Assembly: GCA_029907255.1 (NCBI GenBank)
Contig: JARYMF010000006.1
Location: 1 to 64,000 of the forward strand
DNA length: 64,000 nucleotides
From: Armatimonadota bacterium
Lineage (GTDB): Bacteria; Armatimonadota; UBA5829; DTJY01
Reading direction: 5' to 3'
Shown: positions 1-7,004 of the stretch, one piece after another
Layout of the letters: each line of letters opens with the position of its first letter
Numbering within the stretch: position 1 is the stretch's first letter
Notes under the pieces: model-generated
Told to the model about the DNA's origin: nothing
Database searches by the model: none
Seen by the model: only the letters and a program-made list of their open reading frames with translations
Position numbers and translations under genes: made by a program

Positions 1-511
1 CCAATATAGTCCCTAACCCTATCGCTATCGATAACGTCTCAGTCAATAACTTGCTCTCTAAATACATCACAGGCCCATACCCCATCACCAATACCATCCC
101 TACTACCCCAGCCCAATGCCCAAATATCCTCCTCCCTATCAAATACACCATCAATAGATTCCCTATTCCCAACACCGCCTGAATTACATAAACAACCCCA
201 TAATTATGACCAAATATCTTGTATATCCCTGCCAACACATACGGATATAGCGGCGCCATGTAAAACGGCTTCGCCCCATACCCCTCACCCCTTGCTACCC
301 TCTGAGCCCATAAATCGTAATATTGCGAATCCATCATGGGCGCCAAATAACACGGAGTATTGTTTTTGTATTGGAGAATATAGATTACCCTGATGATAAT
401 TGCTATGAGGAGAAGAGCGGTGACGACAAGCGCCTCGAAGCGTCTAGAAGTTGCTCCGCCTTTAGCCTGGTCATCCGAGGGGCGACCACACTTACCTGTT
501 TTGATAGTCAT
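1..511 (-). CDS. Membrane glycosyltransferase, GT39/PMT_2-like (N-terminal part, runs off the window)
   Basis: Reading the minus strand from ATG at 511 gives an uninterrupted 170-residue N-terminus that continues past base 1. A cytoplasmic, charged start of about 25 residues is followed by a first membrane segment (ALLLIAIIIRVIYIL). A luminal loop then carries an acidic residue and the run YDLWAQRVARGEGYG, followed by PFYMAPLYPYVLAGIYK. That order matches the dolichyl-phosphate-mannose-type glycosyltransferases (GT39/PMT_2, RgtA-D-like), which move a lipid-linked sugar onto a glycan or protein at the outer face of the inner membrane. Further hydrophobic helices follow. A purine-rich GGAGAGG lies 12 nt before the ATG. 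Codon choice changes abruptly about 70 residues in, to GGG, ATA, TTG and GTA (see findings). The acceptor substrate cannot be told. Confidence 0.75.
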   Translation of the reverse strand, partial: MTIKTGKCGRPSDDQAKGGATSRRFEALVVTALLLIAIIIRVIYILQYKNNTPCYLAPMMDSQYYDLWAQRVARGEGYGAKPFYMAPLYPYVLAGIYKIFGHNYGVVYVIQAVLGIGNLLMVYLIGRRIFGHWAGVVGMVLVMGYGPVMYLESKLLTETLSIAIGLGTIL

Positions 512-714
512 TTTAGCCGGATACCTCTCCGACACGAATGGAAAAGCGCTGATGATATAAGCTTCAGAAGTAGTGTAGTGTATGCGTGCCTGCGTTGTCA
601 ATTGAAATCCTTTACGTTACTATCCTTTGAAAGCCAGAAATTAGGAGCTGTTAGAAGGAACTTCGCCGCAGATGTGGAATAATGTTTATATAGAAATGCG
701 GCAGGAGGGGTACC

Positions 715-1587
715 ATGTCAGTACGCCATCCCGCTGTTGCTGGGATGTTCTACGAAGCCGGGCAGGCGGCATTAATAAAAGAAGTGGAATCCTGCTTCCT
801 TGGGCCTGGGGGCCCTGGGCGATTGCCTGACGTAAAAAAGGAAGGAGCGCGCCGAATTGTTGGTTTAGTCAGCCCTCATGCCGGCTTCGTATATTCAGGC
901 CCAGTTGCGGCACACGCCTACCTCCGACTTGCTGAAGACGGAATTCCCCCCAATATTGTGCTCATCGGTCCAAGCCATCGGCCGATAATGGCGCCAGTTG
1001 CCGTCGCCGACGATGAAGCATGGCGCACTCCACTAGGCAATGTTCCCATCAATACTACAATCGCTAGAAACATCGTTTCCGAATATCCAGCCGCCGTTCT
1101 GAATTCGCGCGCCCACCGTGCAGAACACTCAATTGAAGTTCAGCTGCCCTTTCTTCAGTACATCGCCTCCAAAACAGGCCAAGAAGTGAAAATTGTTCCA
1201 CTTATCATAGGCGTCTCAATATACGATCCAAACGCTTCAGAGTTCGTGCATACCCTTGGCAAAGCACTAGTAAAAATCCTACAAGGGGAAAATGTGGTCG
1301 TGATAGCAAGCACTGATTTTTCTCACTATGAACCTCAGCAATTAGCAAAGCGAAAGGACTTGGCAGCAATTGAGCAAATCCTAGCGCTCGATGCCGACGG
1401 ACTCATAAAAACAGTAAGAGAAATGGATATTTCAATGTGCGGCGTCGTTCCAACAGCAGTCACCATTGAGACTTGTAAAGGTTTAGGAGCAACATCATGC
1501 CATCAGCTGGCATATCGCACCTCTGGCGATGTAACCGGCGATTACCTTCAAGTAGTCGGATATGCTTCACTTGAGATAGGCAGGTAG
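715..1587 (+). CDS. amrB: AmmeMemoRadiSam system protein B (Memo family)
   Basis: This 290-residue protein is full length for the Memo family. Family features visible are the N-terminal VRHPAVAGMFYE, the VSPHAGFVYSGPVAAHAY segment, GPSH, the RAEHSIEVQLPFLQ block, and STDFSHYEP. The conserved histidines in these blocks correspond to the metal-site residues of the family, which resembles class III extradiol dioxygenases. Bacterial members often sit with an AMMECR1 protein and a radical SAM enzyme and are of unsettled function. Neither partner is in this window. The start is supported by AGGAGGGG just upstream. The cvpA-like gene follows after 8 nt, suggesting co-transcription. Confidence 0.9.
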   Translation: MSVRHPAVAGMFYEAGQAALIKEVESCFLGPGGPGRLPDVKKEGARRIVGLVSPHAGFVYSGPVAAHAYLRLAEDGIPPNIVLIGPSHRPIMAPVAVADDEAWRTPLGNVPINTTIARNIVSEYPAAVLNSRAHRAEHSIEVQLPFLQYIASKTGQEVKIVPLIIGVSIYDPNASEFVHTLGKALVKILQGENVVVIASTDFSHYEPQQLAKRKDLAAIEQILALDADGLIKTVREMDISMCGVVPTAVTIETCKGLGATSCHQLAYRTSGDVTGDYLQVVGYASLEIGR

Positions 1588-1595
1588 GTTTAGCA

Positions 1596-2105
1596 ATGGG
1601 CAACTGGATAGATTTGGCAACAATTATAATGCTTGCTTTGGCGGTGATAATAGAAACCAAGCGTGGTTTTGGCCGTGCCGTCTTTGACCTTGCCGCCGCT
1701 CTCGTGGCAGTACGAATCGCATATATGGTTGCTGACCCGCTTTCGGCATCAATCAAGGTTTCGGCGAATCCTGCAACAAACCAAACCATTGCATTTGTAG
1801 CGCCATTTATTGTCCTGTCAGCATTGCTTTGGTTTCTAGGTAAGCTTGTCTACGAAGCAACGCTCATATCCGCAGAGATTTTTGACCCTCTCCTCGGCGG
1901 AATTTGCGGCATATTGATTGGCATTACCATTGACCATGTGTTTGTTCGAACTATTGTGTTTGCCGCCGGTACGAAAGAGCTCCCTTCGCTCATTACAGAC
2001 TCAGCCTTGGGCAGGGAATTCCTCTATTTTGACACCTATCACCGAATCGTTCAGGCGCTTTACAACTTTCATAGACCAGATTCAGCTGTTGTTCCCGAAA
2101 AATAA
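1596..2105 (+). CDS. CvpA-like membrane protein
   Basis: The 169-residue product has four hydrophobic segments (roughly residues 6-20, 28-48, 65-85 and 100-125). It carries the N-terminal pattern of CvpA proteins: a short helix, then a basic turn (ETKRGFGRAVFDLAAAL) and a membrane-spanning helix with small residues. CvpA family proteins are inner-membrane proteins linked to colicin V production in E. coli and to envelope stress more widely. The biochemical role is unknown. An AGGTAGG sequence precedes the ATG. The gene is 8 nt after memo. The match rests on topology and the N-terminal motif, so it is moderate. Confidence 0.6.
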   Translation: MGNWIDLATIIMLALAVIIETKRGFGRAVFDLAAALVAVRIAYMVADPLSASIKVSANPATNQTIAFVAPFIVLSALLWFLGKLVYEATLISAEIFDPLLGGICGILIGITIDHVFVRTIVFAAGTKELPSLITDSALGREFLYFDTYHRIVQALYNFHRPDSAVVPEK

Positions 2106-2138
2106 CCTAGTATTTTTACCTGTTTTTCATTATAGGGG

Positions 2139-2167
2139 TTGACAAGACAGCGAAGAAGGTGTATTAT
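2139..2167 (+). promoter_or_regulatory. Sigma70-type promoter for the PEP-CTERM gene
   Basis: A perfect TTGACA (2139-2144) and TATTAT (2162-2167) are separated by 17 nt. The next start codon is at 2446, so transcription from here makes a leader of about 270 nt. Confidence 0.75.
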
Positions 2168-2209
2168 GCGCTTGTAACGGAAATCCTCTGACGCGTGCAC
2201 CAAGAAAAA

Positions 2210-2395
2210 CCTGCAAGTCAAGAAAATGCGGCCGAGAACAGTCGCAACTTGCGGGAGGTCTGATCAGCTCCAAGCACAGGAAGCACTCCGCAAAACTAGC
2301 CTAGCCAAAAGCGGGAATGATGCAAACAAATATTTGCATCTCAACCGCTAACCACCAAAAGCGAGAGAAGGAGGTGAAAATCCAAAGATCGCTAA
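2210..2395 (+). promoter_or_regulatory. Structured 5' leader of the PEP-CTERM gene
   Basis: Several helices can be read directly. Bases 2210-2218 pair with 2247-2255 (9 bp). Bases 2319-2326 pair with 2333-2340 (8 bp, 6-nt loop), inside an outer AGCGG/CCGCT helix (2310-2314 with 2345-2349). AGCGA near 2360 pairs with TCGCT near 2390. The loop of the last hairpin holds AAGGAGGTGA at 2368-2377, which has no usable start codon after it. TCCGC at 2287-2291 can also pair with the GCGG used by the outer helix, so two exclusive folds are possible. Cores of the c-di-GMP, cobalamin and SAM-I riboswitches were not found by eye. Confidence 0.45.
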
Positions 2396-2445
2396 GTCAA
2401 TCATAAACTAGATTGACGCACAATTGCAGCGTGAAGGAGAAAAAG

Positions 2446-3303
2446 ATGAAGAAGATATTAGTAGCCTTAACAGTTGTTGCAATGGCGCTCGCAATCGCCC
2501 CTGCATACGCATGGGACTTAGAAGTTACCGACGGCTTTGAGTCGGGAAATCTAGCCGCATGGAACATAGGTGCTTGGGGTACGTTCAGCGTAGGCACTGC
2601 GGCCCAGGGGTATCAGGTGAGAACTGGTTATTGGTCCGCACGCCAGGGCAACTCGACCGTTGACAGAATCGGGCGCAACTTCAACAACAACAGCCAGCAG
2701 TTCTGGTTCAAGGAAGGCCAGGCAGAGGCTTGGGTCTACGATGACATGACCTTCAGCCCGAACGACGACATGCGGTTGGGCGTAGTCACCACCAAGTGCA
2801 CCTCTTGGACTGCGACAAACTCACCAGCTGGCTACATCACAGGCGCAATTACCAACACCAGCACGGGTTGGGGTAGCACCGACTACTACTGCTTGATGTG
2901 GTCGTACACCTACGCCAAGCTGGACGGCGTGACTGTTCCAACATTTGCTGGCACCACGTGGACCGTTGGTTCAGCTGCTCCTAGGAGCCTAGGTTGGCAC
3001 AGGTGGAGAATAACCTGGTCATTCGACTATGACGCAGGTGTAGGCACAATCAAGTGGTATGTGGACAGCACCCTTGCGCCGAAGATGACAATGACCATGA
3101 ACAACACCTGCGCTCGGTGGGCTAACACAAGCACGCCAGCAACCCTAATCCTTGGCAACTGGTCAGCGGTAGCCCATGGCTACAACTACGTCGATGACGT
3201 CGTATGGCGCGGCACCTGGAACATGGTGCCTGAGCCAACAAGCTTGCTTGCGCTTGGCGCCGGCCTGTTCGGACTCGCCGGATTCATCCGACGCAGAAGG
3301 TAG
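2446..3303 (+). CDS. Secreted PEP-CTERM-sorted surface protein
   Basis: The 285-residue protein has a clean signal peptide (MKKILVALTVVAMALAIAPAYA) and a C-terminal PEP-CTERM tripartite signal: VPEPTS, a hydrophobic stretch of about 15 residues, then IRRRR. The middle is rich in Trp, Tyr, Asn and Thr and looks like a beta-sandwich (concanavalin/laminin-G-like) domain. I do not recognise a named family. PEP-CTERM proteins are exported, cleaved by an exosortase and anchored at the outer surface, often together with exopolysaccharide. No exosortase is in this window. I chose ATG 2446 because AAGGAG lies 6 nt upstream and the signal peptide begins there. An in-frame TTG at 2413 has no such support. 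The gene is monocistronic, with its own promoter, a long leader and terminators. Confidence 0.85.
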   Translation: MKKILVALTVVAMALAIAPAYAWDLEVTDGFESGNLAAWNIGAWGTFSVGTAAQGYQVRTGYWSARQGNSTVDRIGRNFNNNSQQFWFKEGQAEAWVYDDMTFSPNDDMRLGVVTTKCTSWTATNSPAGYITGAITNTSTGWGSTDYYCLMWSYTYAKLDGVTVPTFAGTTWTVGSAAPRSLGWHRWRITWSFDYDAGVGTIKWYVDSTLAPKMTMTMNNTCARWANTSTPATLILGNWSAVAHGYNYVDDVVWRGTWNMVPEPTSLLALGAGLFGLAGFIRRRR

Positions 3304-3313
3304 CCCCAAACAT

Positions 3314-3402
3314 AAAATCGGACGTCGGCTAACATAGTCGGCATCCGATTTTAAATCAAGAAGTTAAAAACCGCCGAGACTAAATCTCGGCGGTTTTCTT
3401 TT
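3314..3402 (+). terminator. Tandem hairpins ending the PEP-CTERM transcript
   Basis: The first hairpin pairs AAAATCGGA (3314-3322) with TCCGATTTT (3344-3352). The second is a textbook intrinsic terminator: CCGCCGAGA (3371-3379), a 5-nt loop, TCTCGGCGG (3385-3393) and then TTTTCTTTT. Confidence 0.9.
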
Positions 3403-3497
3403 CACTAAGCTAGAGTAAAAAACAAACACAGCCCTAGTGTGCCATGCTCTGCTAAAATTCCTCCAAAATATATTCCACAAAAATCTTTCCATCGCTA

Positions 3498-3526
3498 TTG
3501 CATATCTTCAGAAGCTAGTGTATAAT
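3498..3526 (+). promoter_or_regulatory. Promoter of the DUF4342-sigH pair
   Basis: TTGCAT (3498-3503) and TATAAT (3521-3526) are spaced by 17 nt. The predicted transcription start near 3533 lies only about 11 nt before the first codon, so the mRNA would be almost leaderless. Confidence 0.7.
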
Positions 3527-3543
3527 TTGGCGGGTGATGCCGC

Positions 3544-3909
3544 TTGGACAGTGAGCTCGAAAAGATAGATGCCATCCGTAACAGGCTAAGGGTAAGCTAT
3601 GCAGACGCACGAAAGGCACTCAATGAGGCTTCGGGCGATGTGGTAGCAGCCCTAGCCGCGCTTGAAGAAAAAAAGAAGCAAGACAGGGCAGACTTGATTG
3701 CCCTGGGCGTAGAAATGGCTGATGAGCTGCAAAAAATAACAAGCGGCGGACCGATTAGAAAGCTGAGAATCAGGTACGGCGATCGGACGCTCACCGAAAT
3801 GCCAGTGGTTCTTAGCGCTGCCACTGCGGTGGCCGTCGGACTCGCCGCCCTGCTGGTCAGCAAACTGGTCATAGAGGTGGAGAAGGACCAAGGAGAGGCT
3901 GCTAGCTAA
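3544..3909 (+). CDS. DUF4342 protein with UBA-like N-terminus
   Basis: The 121-residue product begins with a small three-helix UBA/TS-N-like unit (IDAIRNRLRVSYADARKALNEASGDVVAALAALEE). It continues with a basic linker and ends with IRYGDRTLTEMPVVLSAATAVAVGLAALLVSKLV, which is typical of DUF4342: a short beta segment followed by a single membrane helix. Function is not known. The UBA-like fold also occurs at the N-terminus of elongation factor Ts, so protein or RNA contact is possible but unproven. The start is TTG, with only a weak GGTGAT upstream. The stop overlaps the sigH start (TAATG), which implies translational coupling. A role as a membrane-tethered partner of the sigma factor is speculative. 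Confidence 0.7.
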   Translation: MDSELEKIDAIRNRLRVSYADARKALNEASGDVVAALAALEEKKKQDRADLIALGVEMADELQKITSGGPIRKLRIRYGDRTLTEMPVVLSAATAVAVGLAALLVSKLVIEVEKDQGEAAS

Positions 3910-4562
3910 TGGAATACGATCAGGACCTTGTGCCACAAAGGCATGCTCAATACGAAGGTATGTCGGACGCCGGAGTCGTCGAGCGTGCGCAGGCGGGTGA
4001 AGAGCAAGCCGCCGAGTATCTTCTCTATAAATACAGAAACCTTGTTCGCAACAAAGTGAGATCTTATTTCCTTGTGGGCGCAGAGAAAGAAGACCTTCTG
4101 CAGGTCGGGATGATTGGCCTCTGGCAAGCGGTGGTGGATTATAGAGCCGACAAAGCCATTTCATTCCCCGCATTTGCCAGAATCTGCATCCAGCGGCACA
4201 TTATTACCGCCATTAAGACCGCTACGCGCCAAAAGCAAATTCCGCTGAACACCTCTCTTTCGCTCGAGTCGCCGCCCGATGAGTCGAGTTCCGAATGGAC
4301 GCTTTCCGACATTCTTACTTCTGAGAATGTCGTCGACCCAGAAGAGGTGGTGCTCAGGCAGGAAGATTCGAATCAGCTGCAAGAGAGGCTTCAGCAAATG
4401 CTAAGCGACTTTGAATGGCGGGTGCTTTCTGGATATCGAGTCGGCAAGTCGTACAGGGAGATTGCGTCCGAGCTTCAGTGCAAAACAAAATCAGTGGATA
4501 ATGCTCTGGCGCGCATAAAACGAAAAGTATCTAATACACCACTCGATATGCTGGTAGGTTAA
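3909..4562 (+). CDS. sigH: RNA polymerase sigma factor, SigH type
   Basis: The 217-residue protein aligns along its whole length with Bacillus SigH. Region 2 reads YLLYKYRNLVRNKVRSYFLVGAEKEDLLQVGMIGLWQAV, followed by FPAFARICIQRHIITAIKTATRQKQIPLN. Region 4 carries the helix-turn-helix WRVLSGYRVGKSYREIASELQCKTKSVDNALARIKRK. SigH directs stationary-phase and early sporulation genes in Firmicutes. In non-sporulating phyla its regulon is unknown. The ATG overlaps the stop of the upstream DUF4342 gene, so the pair is probably one transcript from the promoter at 3498. No anti-sigma factor is seen unless DUF4342 acts as one. Confidence 0.92.
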   Translation: MEYDQDLVPQRHAQYEGMSDAGVVERAQAGEEQAAEYLLYKYRNLVRNKVRSYFLVGAEKEDLLQVGMIGLWQAVVDYRADKAISFPAFARICIQRHIITAIKTATRQKQIPLNTSLSLESPPDESSSEWTLSDILTSENVVDPEEVVLRQEDSNQLQERLQQMLSDFEWRVLSGYRVGKSYREIASELQCKTKSVDNALARIKRKVSNTPLDMLVG

Positions 4563-4630
4563 TCATCTTGCCCACAAGTCTGTCGTCCTCAGGCCGGGCA
4601 CAAAGTTGCGGCTACCTCGCGCACTTATAA

Positions 4631-5206
4631 ATGTCTCGGCTAAAGGAGAGATTTTTTGCCGGCGACCTACCACCGATGGCTTTTCAAATGAAGAAAAAAT
4701 ATTCACGAGTTCTAAGGGAATTGTGCGAAACTATCGTTATGACAGCGGTGGTGTTCGCATTCCTTGTAACATTTATAGTCCAAGGCTTCAAAGTATGTGG
4801 GCGTTGCATGGAGCCGCATCTTCGAAGTGGCGAGCGTCTTCTAGGCAACAAATTTATCTACAGGTTTGAGAAGCCTGTAAGAGGTGATATTATCGTATTC
4901 CGATTCCCGGCGGATCCTCGCAAGATATTCATCAAACGAATCATTGCTCTTCCGGGTGAAATAATTGAGATACGCTCGGGCAAGGTATTCATAAACAACA
5001 AAGAAATAAAAGAGCCGTATCTTTCATGCAATGCTCACGGCGACTTCCCGCCCCAAAAGGTGCCTGAGGGGTGCGTATTCGTGCTCGGAGACAACCGTGA
5101 CGAAAGCAACGACAGCAGGTTCTGGGGCGATCTGCCCATTAAGAACATTCAGGCAAAAGCATGGCTTCGTTACTGGCCTTTGTCTAGATTACATGTTTTC
5201 AAATAA
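4631..5206 (+). CDS. lepB: Signal peptidase I homologue with Cys in place of the catalytic Ser
   Basis: The 191-residue protein has an N-terminal membrane helix (about residues 34-52) and the signal peptidase I boxes. These are VCGRCMEPHL (box B), RGDIIVF, FIKRIIALPGE (box D, general-base Lys102) and GDNRDESNDSRFWG (box E). Box B normally reads G-x-S-M-x-P. Here the codon at 4805-4807 is TGC, giving Cys59 in place of the nucleophilic Ser, and the usual Thr after Pro is His. The other two signal peptidases in this window keep Ser. The enzyme may act as a thiol peptidase, have shifted specificity, or be inactive. No strong ribosome-binding site marks the start, and ATG 4676 or 4688 are alternatives. 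Confidence 0.85.
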   Translation: MSRLKERFFAGDLPPMAFQMKKKYSRVLRELCETIVMTAVVFAFLVTFIVQGFKVCGRCMEPHLRSGERLLGNKFIYRFEKPVRGDIIVFRFPADPRKIFIKRIIALPGEIIEIRSGKVFINNKEIKEPYLSCNAHGDFPPQKVPEGCVFVLGDNRDESNDSRFWGDLPIKNIQAKAWLRYWPLSRLHVFK

Positions 5207-5287
5207 TACCATTTAAAGCAAGCCAAATTGACCTTCATACGATTTCAATCACAAAAATGAATTAGGGTTGTCCTCAGGTTATATCAG

Positions 5288-6355
5288 ATGTTAAATACTC
5301 CTTTCATAAGACTGCAACAAGAAGAACTAGAGCGGCAGATTTTATCACCCTTTGCAACGCTGAGCGCTGAATCAAAAGGACGCGCAAAGCCGGAGGAGAA
5401 ATGTCCAATCCGCACAGACTTTCAGCGCGACCGTGACAGAATTATTCACTCAAAAGCCTTCCGCCGCCTGAAACACAAAACGCAAGTCTTCATCGACCCC
5501 GAAGAAGATCACTACCGCACTCGATTAACGCACACGCTTGAAGTTTCACAAATCGCACGCACCATCAGCCGAGGGCTGCGGCTAAATGAAGACCTTACCG
5601 AAGCCATCGCTCTCGGCCATGATCTTGGACACACACCATTCGGCCATGCAGGAGAAGAAGCACTTGACGAGGTATACCGCGAGTTCGTTCCTAATGCGCG
5701 TTTTCGGCATAACGAGCAAAGTTTGAGGGTCATTGATATAATCGAAAAAGACGGTTGTGGCTTAAACTTGACTGCTGAAGTTCGCGAGGGCATCGTTCAG
5801 CACTCAAAGGGAAGCGAAGACGTGGACCTTAACAGGCAAGGAAACGGCACGCTTGAAGGGCAAGTTGTACGCATTGCCGACCGAATTGCCTATATAAACC
5901 ACGACATTGACGACGCCATCAGAGCTGGAATTCTCCGAGAAACTGACCTGCCAAAAGATTGCACAAAAGTTCTCGGACGGCAGCCCTCCGAGCGCATTGC
6001 GATAATGGTGATTGACCTTGTCGAGAACAGCACTGGTAAGCCAGAGCTAGGCATGAGCGACGAAGTACTTGCGGCTGCCAACAAACTAAAAGATTTCTTA
6101 TTCGAACGCGTATACTATGTTGACACCCCCGTATTGCGAGAACTCAAAAAAGCGCAGAAAATTCTCAAAGAACTTTTTTACTTCTATATGGAGCATCCGG
6201 AACTTCTTCCCACCTGGTACAACGCAAAACTGCAGGATATTCCAGGAAGGGCACGCGCAGTATGCGACTTCATTGCTGGGATGACGGACAGATATGCGGA
6301 ACAGAAATATGAAGAATATTTCATGCCGCACTCGAACATATTTTCAACAAAATAA
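5288..6355 (+). CDS. dgt: Deoxyguanosinetriphosphate triphosphohydrolase-like HD protein
   Basis: The 355-residue protein has the dGTPase layout: FRRLKHKTQVF, then HD-domain metal ligands in RLTHTLEVSQIARTI and ALGHDLGHTPFGHAGE, then RHNEQSLRV. Later come GLNLTAEVREGIVQHSKG and VRIADRIAYINHDIDDAIRAG, where the distal Asp of the HD site lies. The family splits dNTPs into nucleoside and triphosphate and tunes dNTP pools. Members of about 350 residues usually belong to the dGTPase type 2 subfamily. The ribosome-binding site is weak. The gene stands between two transcription units and probably is read from its own promoter or from upstream. Confidence 0.9.
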   Translation: MLNTPFIRLQQEELERQILSPFATLSAESKGRAKPEEKCPIRTDFQRDRDRIIHSKAFRRLKHKTQVFIDPEEDHYRTRLTHTLEVSQIARTISRGLRLNEDLTEAIALGHDLGHTPFGHAGEEALDEVYREFVPNARFRHNEQSLRVIDIIEKDGCGLNLTAEVREGIVQHSKGSEDVDLNRQGNGTLEGQVVRIADRIAYINHDIDDAIRAGILRETDLPKDCTKVLGRQPSERIAIMVIDLVENSTGKPELGMSDEVLAAANKLKDFLFERVYYVDTPVLRELKKAQKILKELFYFYMEHPELLPTWYNAKLQDIPGRARAVCDFIAGMTDRYAEQKYEEYFMPHSNIFSTK

Positions 6356-6377
6356 TGACGCTTGAAAAGCTTTGGCA

Positions 6378-6407
6378 TTGGAAAAACCTCGGTAGCTATG
6401 TTATAAT
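6378..6407 (+). promoter_or_regulatory. Promoter of the zinc-ribbon gene
   Basis: TTGGAA (6378-6383) and TATAAT (6402-6407) are spaced by 18 nt, upstream of the ATG at 6500. Confidence 0.55.
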
Positions 6408-6499
6408 TAATTGCCAGTATGACTTCGCGCTTCTCCTCACTCCAGAGGCACGCGCGCGAGCATCGAGAGGTTCCAAATCTTCTCACGGAGGTGTATGCA

Positions 6500-6850
6500 A
6501 TGAGTACCAGACCCTTGATAAGATGCGACTGTGGGCAACGTATAATCGCAAAAGACGTCATGCAGACGGGCTATTACTTGCGCTTGTTTGGCCCGAGTTT
6601 CGTATACGTCAAGTATAGATGCTCGCGTTGCAAGAAGCTCGGAGAACAATTCATAAAACAAGAAGAGTGGGAAGATAGCATACTGAAGGATACTCCCTGC
6701 GAGATAATGGACGACGAACGGCAAAAGTTCCAGGCAATGGGAACAATTGATATCCATGAGGCAATTGATTTTCATTTCTCATTGGAAGAGCCGGATGCCC
6801 TCGCAAAGTTAAACGAGTATTTCCGAGAACAAAATAACGAAAAAACATAG
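6500..6850 (+). CDS. Small zinc-ribbon protein of unknown function
   Basis: The 116-residue product has one Cys-x-Cys pair (RCDCGQRI) and one Cys-x2-Cys pair (YRCSRCKKLG) about 30 residues apart, consistent with a zinc ribbon. An acidic C-terminal half ends in ALAKLNEYFREQNNEKT. I do not recognise the family. ATG 6500 is chosen because GGAGGTG (6487-6493) sits 6 nt upstream. A longer reading from 6419 has no ribosome-binding site and crosses the promoter. The gene has its own promoter and a strong hairpin downstream, so it appears monocistronic. Confidence 0.65.
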   Translation: MSTRPLIRCDCGQRIIAKDVMQTGYYLRLFGPSFVYVKYRCSRCKKLGEQFIKQEEWEDSILKDTPCEIMDDERQKFQAMGTIDIHEAIDFHFSLEEPDALAKLNEYFREQNNEKT

Positions 6851-6876
6851 AAAGTCTGCATAAAAACCGAAATTAT

Positions 6877-6906
6877 AAAGGGCTCGGAGGATTATCCGAG
6901 CCCTTT
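6877..6906 (+). terminator. Terminator-like 12-bp hairpin
   Basis: AAAGGGCTCGGA (6877-6888) pairs perfectly with TCCGAGCCCTTT (6895-6906) around a 6-nt loop. The following T-run is short, so termination may be partial. Confidence 0.7.
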
Positions 6907-6945
6907 AAACTTTATAAAACAAGATAATCCCAATTTTTAATTATG

Positions 6946-6974
6946 TTTACAGCCAGCAAGACGTGTGATAGAAT
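6946..6974 (+). promoter_or_regulatory. Promoter of the rhomboid gene
   Basis: TTTACA (6946-6951) and TAGAAT (6969-6974) are spaced by 17 nt, about 30 nt before the GTG start at 7005. Confidence 0.6.
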
Positions 6975-7004
6975 GCTTATAAATGTTTAAAGTGGAGGTC
7001 CTTA

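Noticed and set aside
1-300. C-rich low-complexity DNA or CRISPR-like spacer DNA at the left edge
   Set aside because: It translates on the minus strand into a coherent membrane glycosyltransferase N-terminus.
2368-2406. Leader peptide ORF after the AAGGAGGTGA in the PEP-CTERM leader
   Set aside because: The only start (GTG 2374) lies within the ribosome-binding sequence itself, leaving no spacer, and the ORF is ten codons.
3652-4173. 173-codon minus-strand ORF across DUF4342-sigH
   Set aside because: Shadow of two well-supported genes on the other strand.
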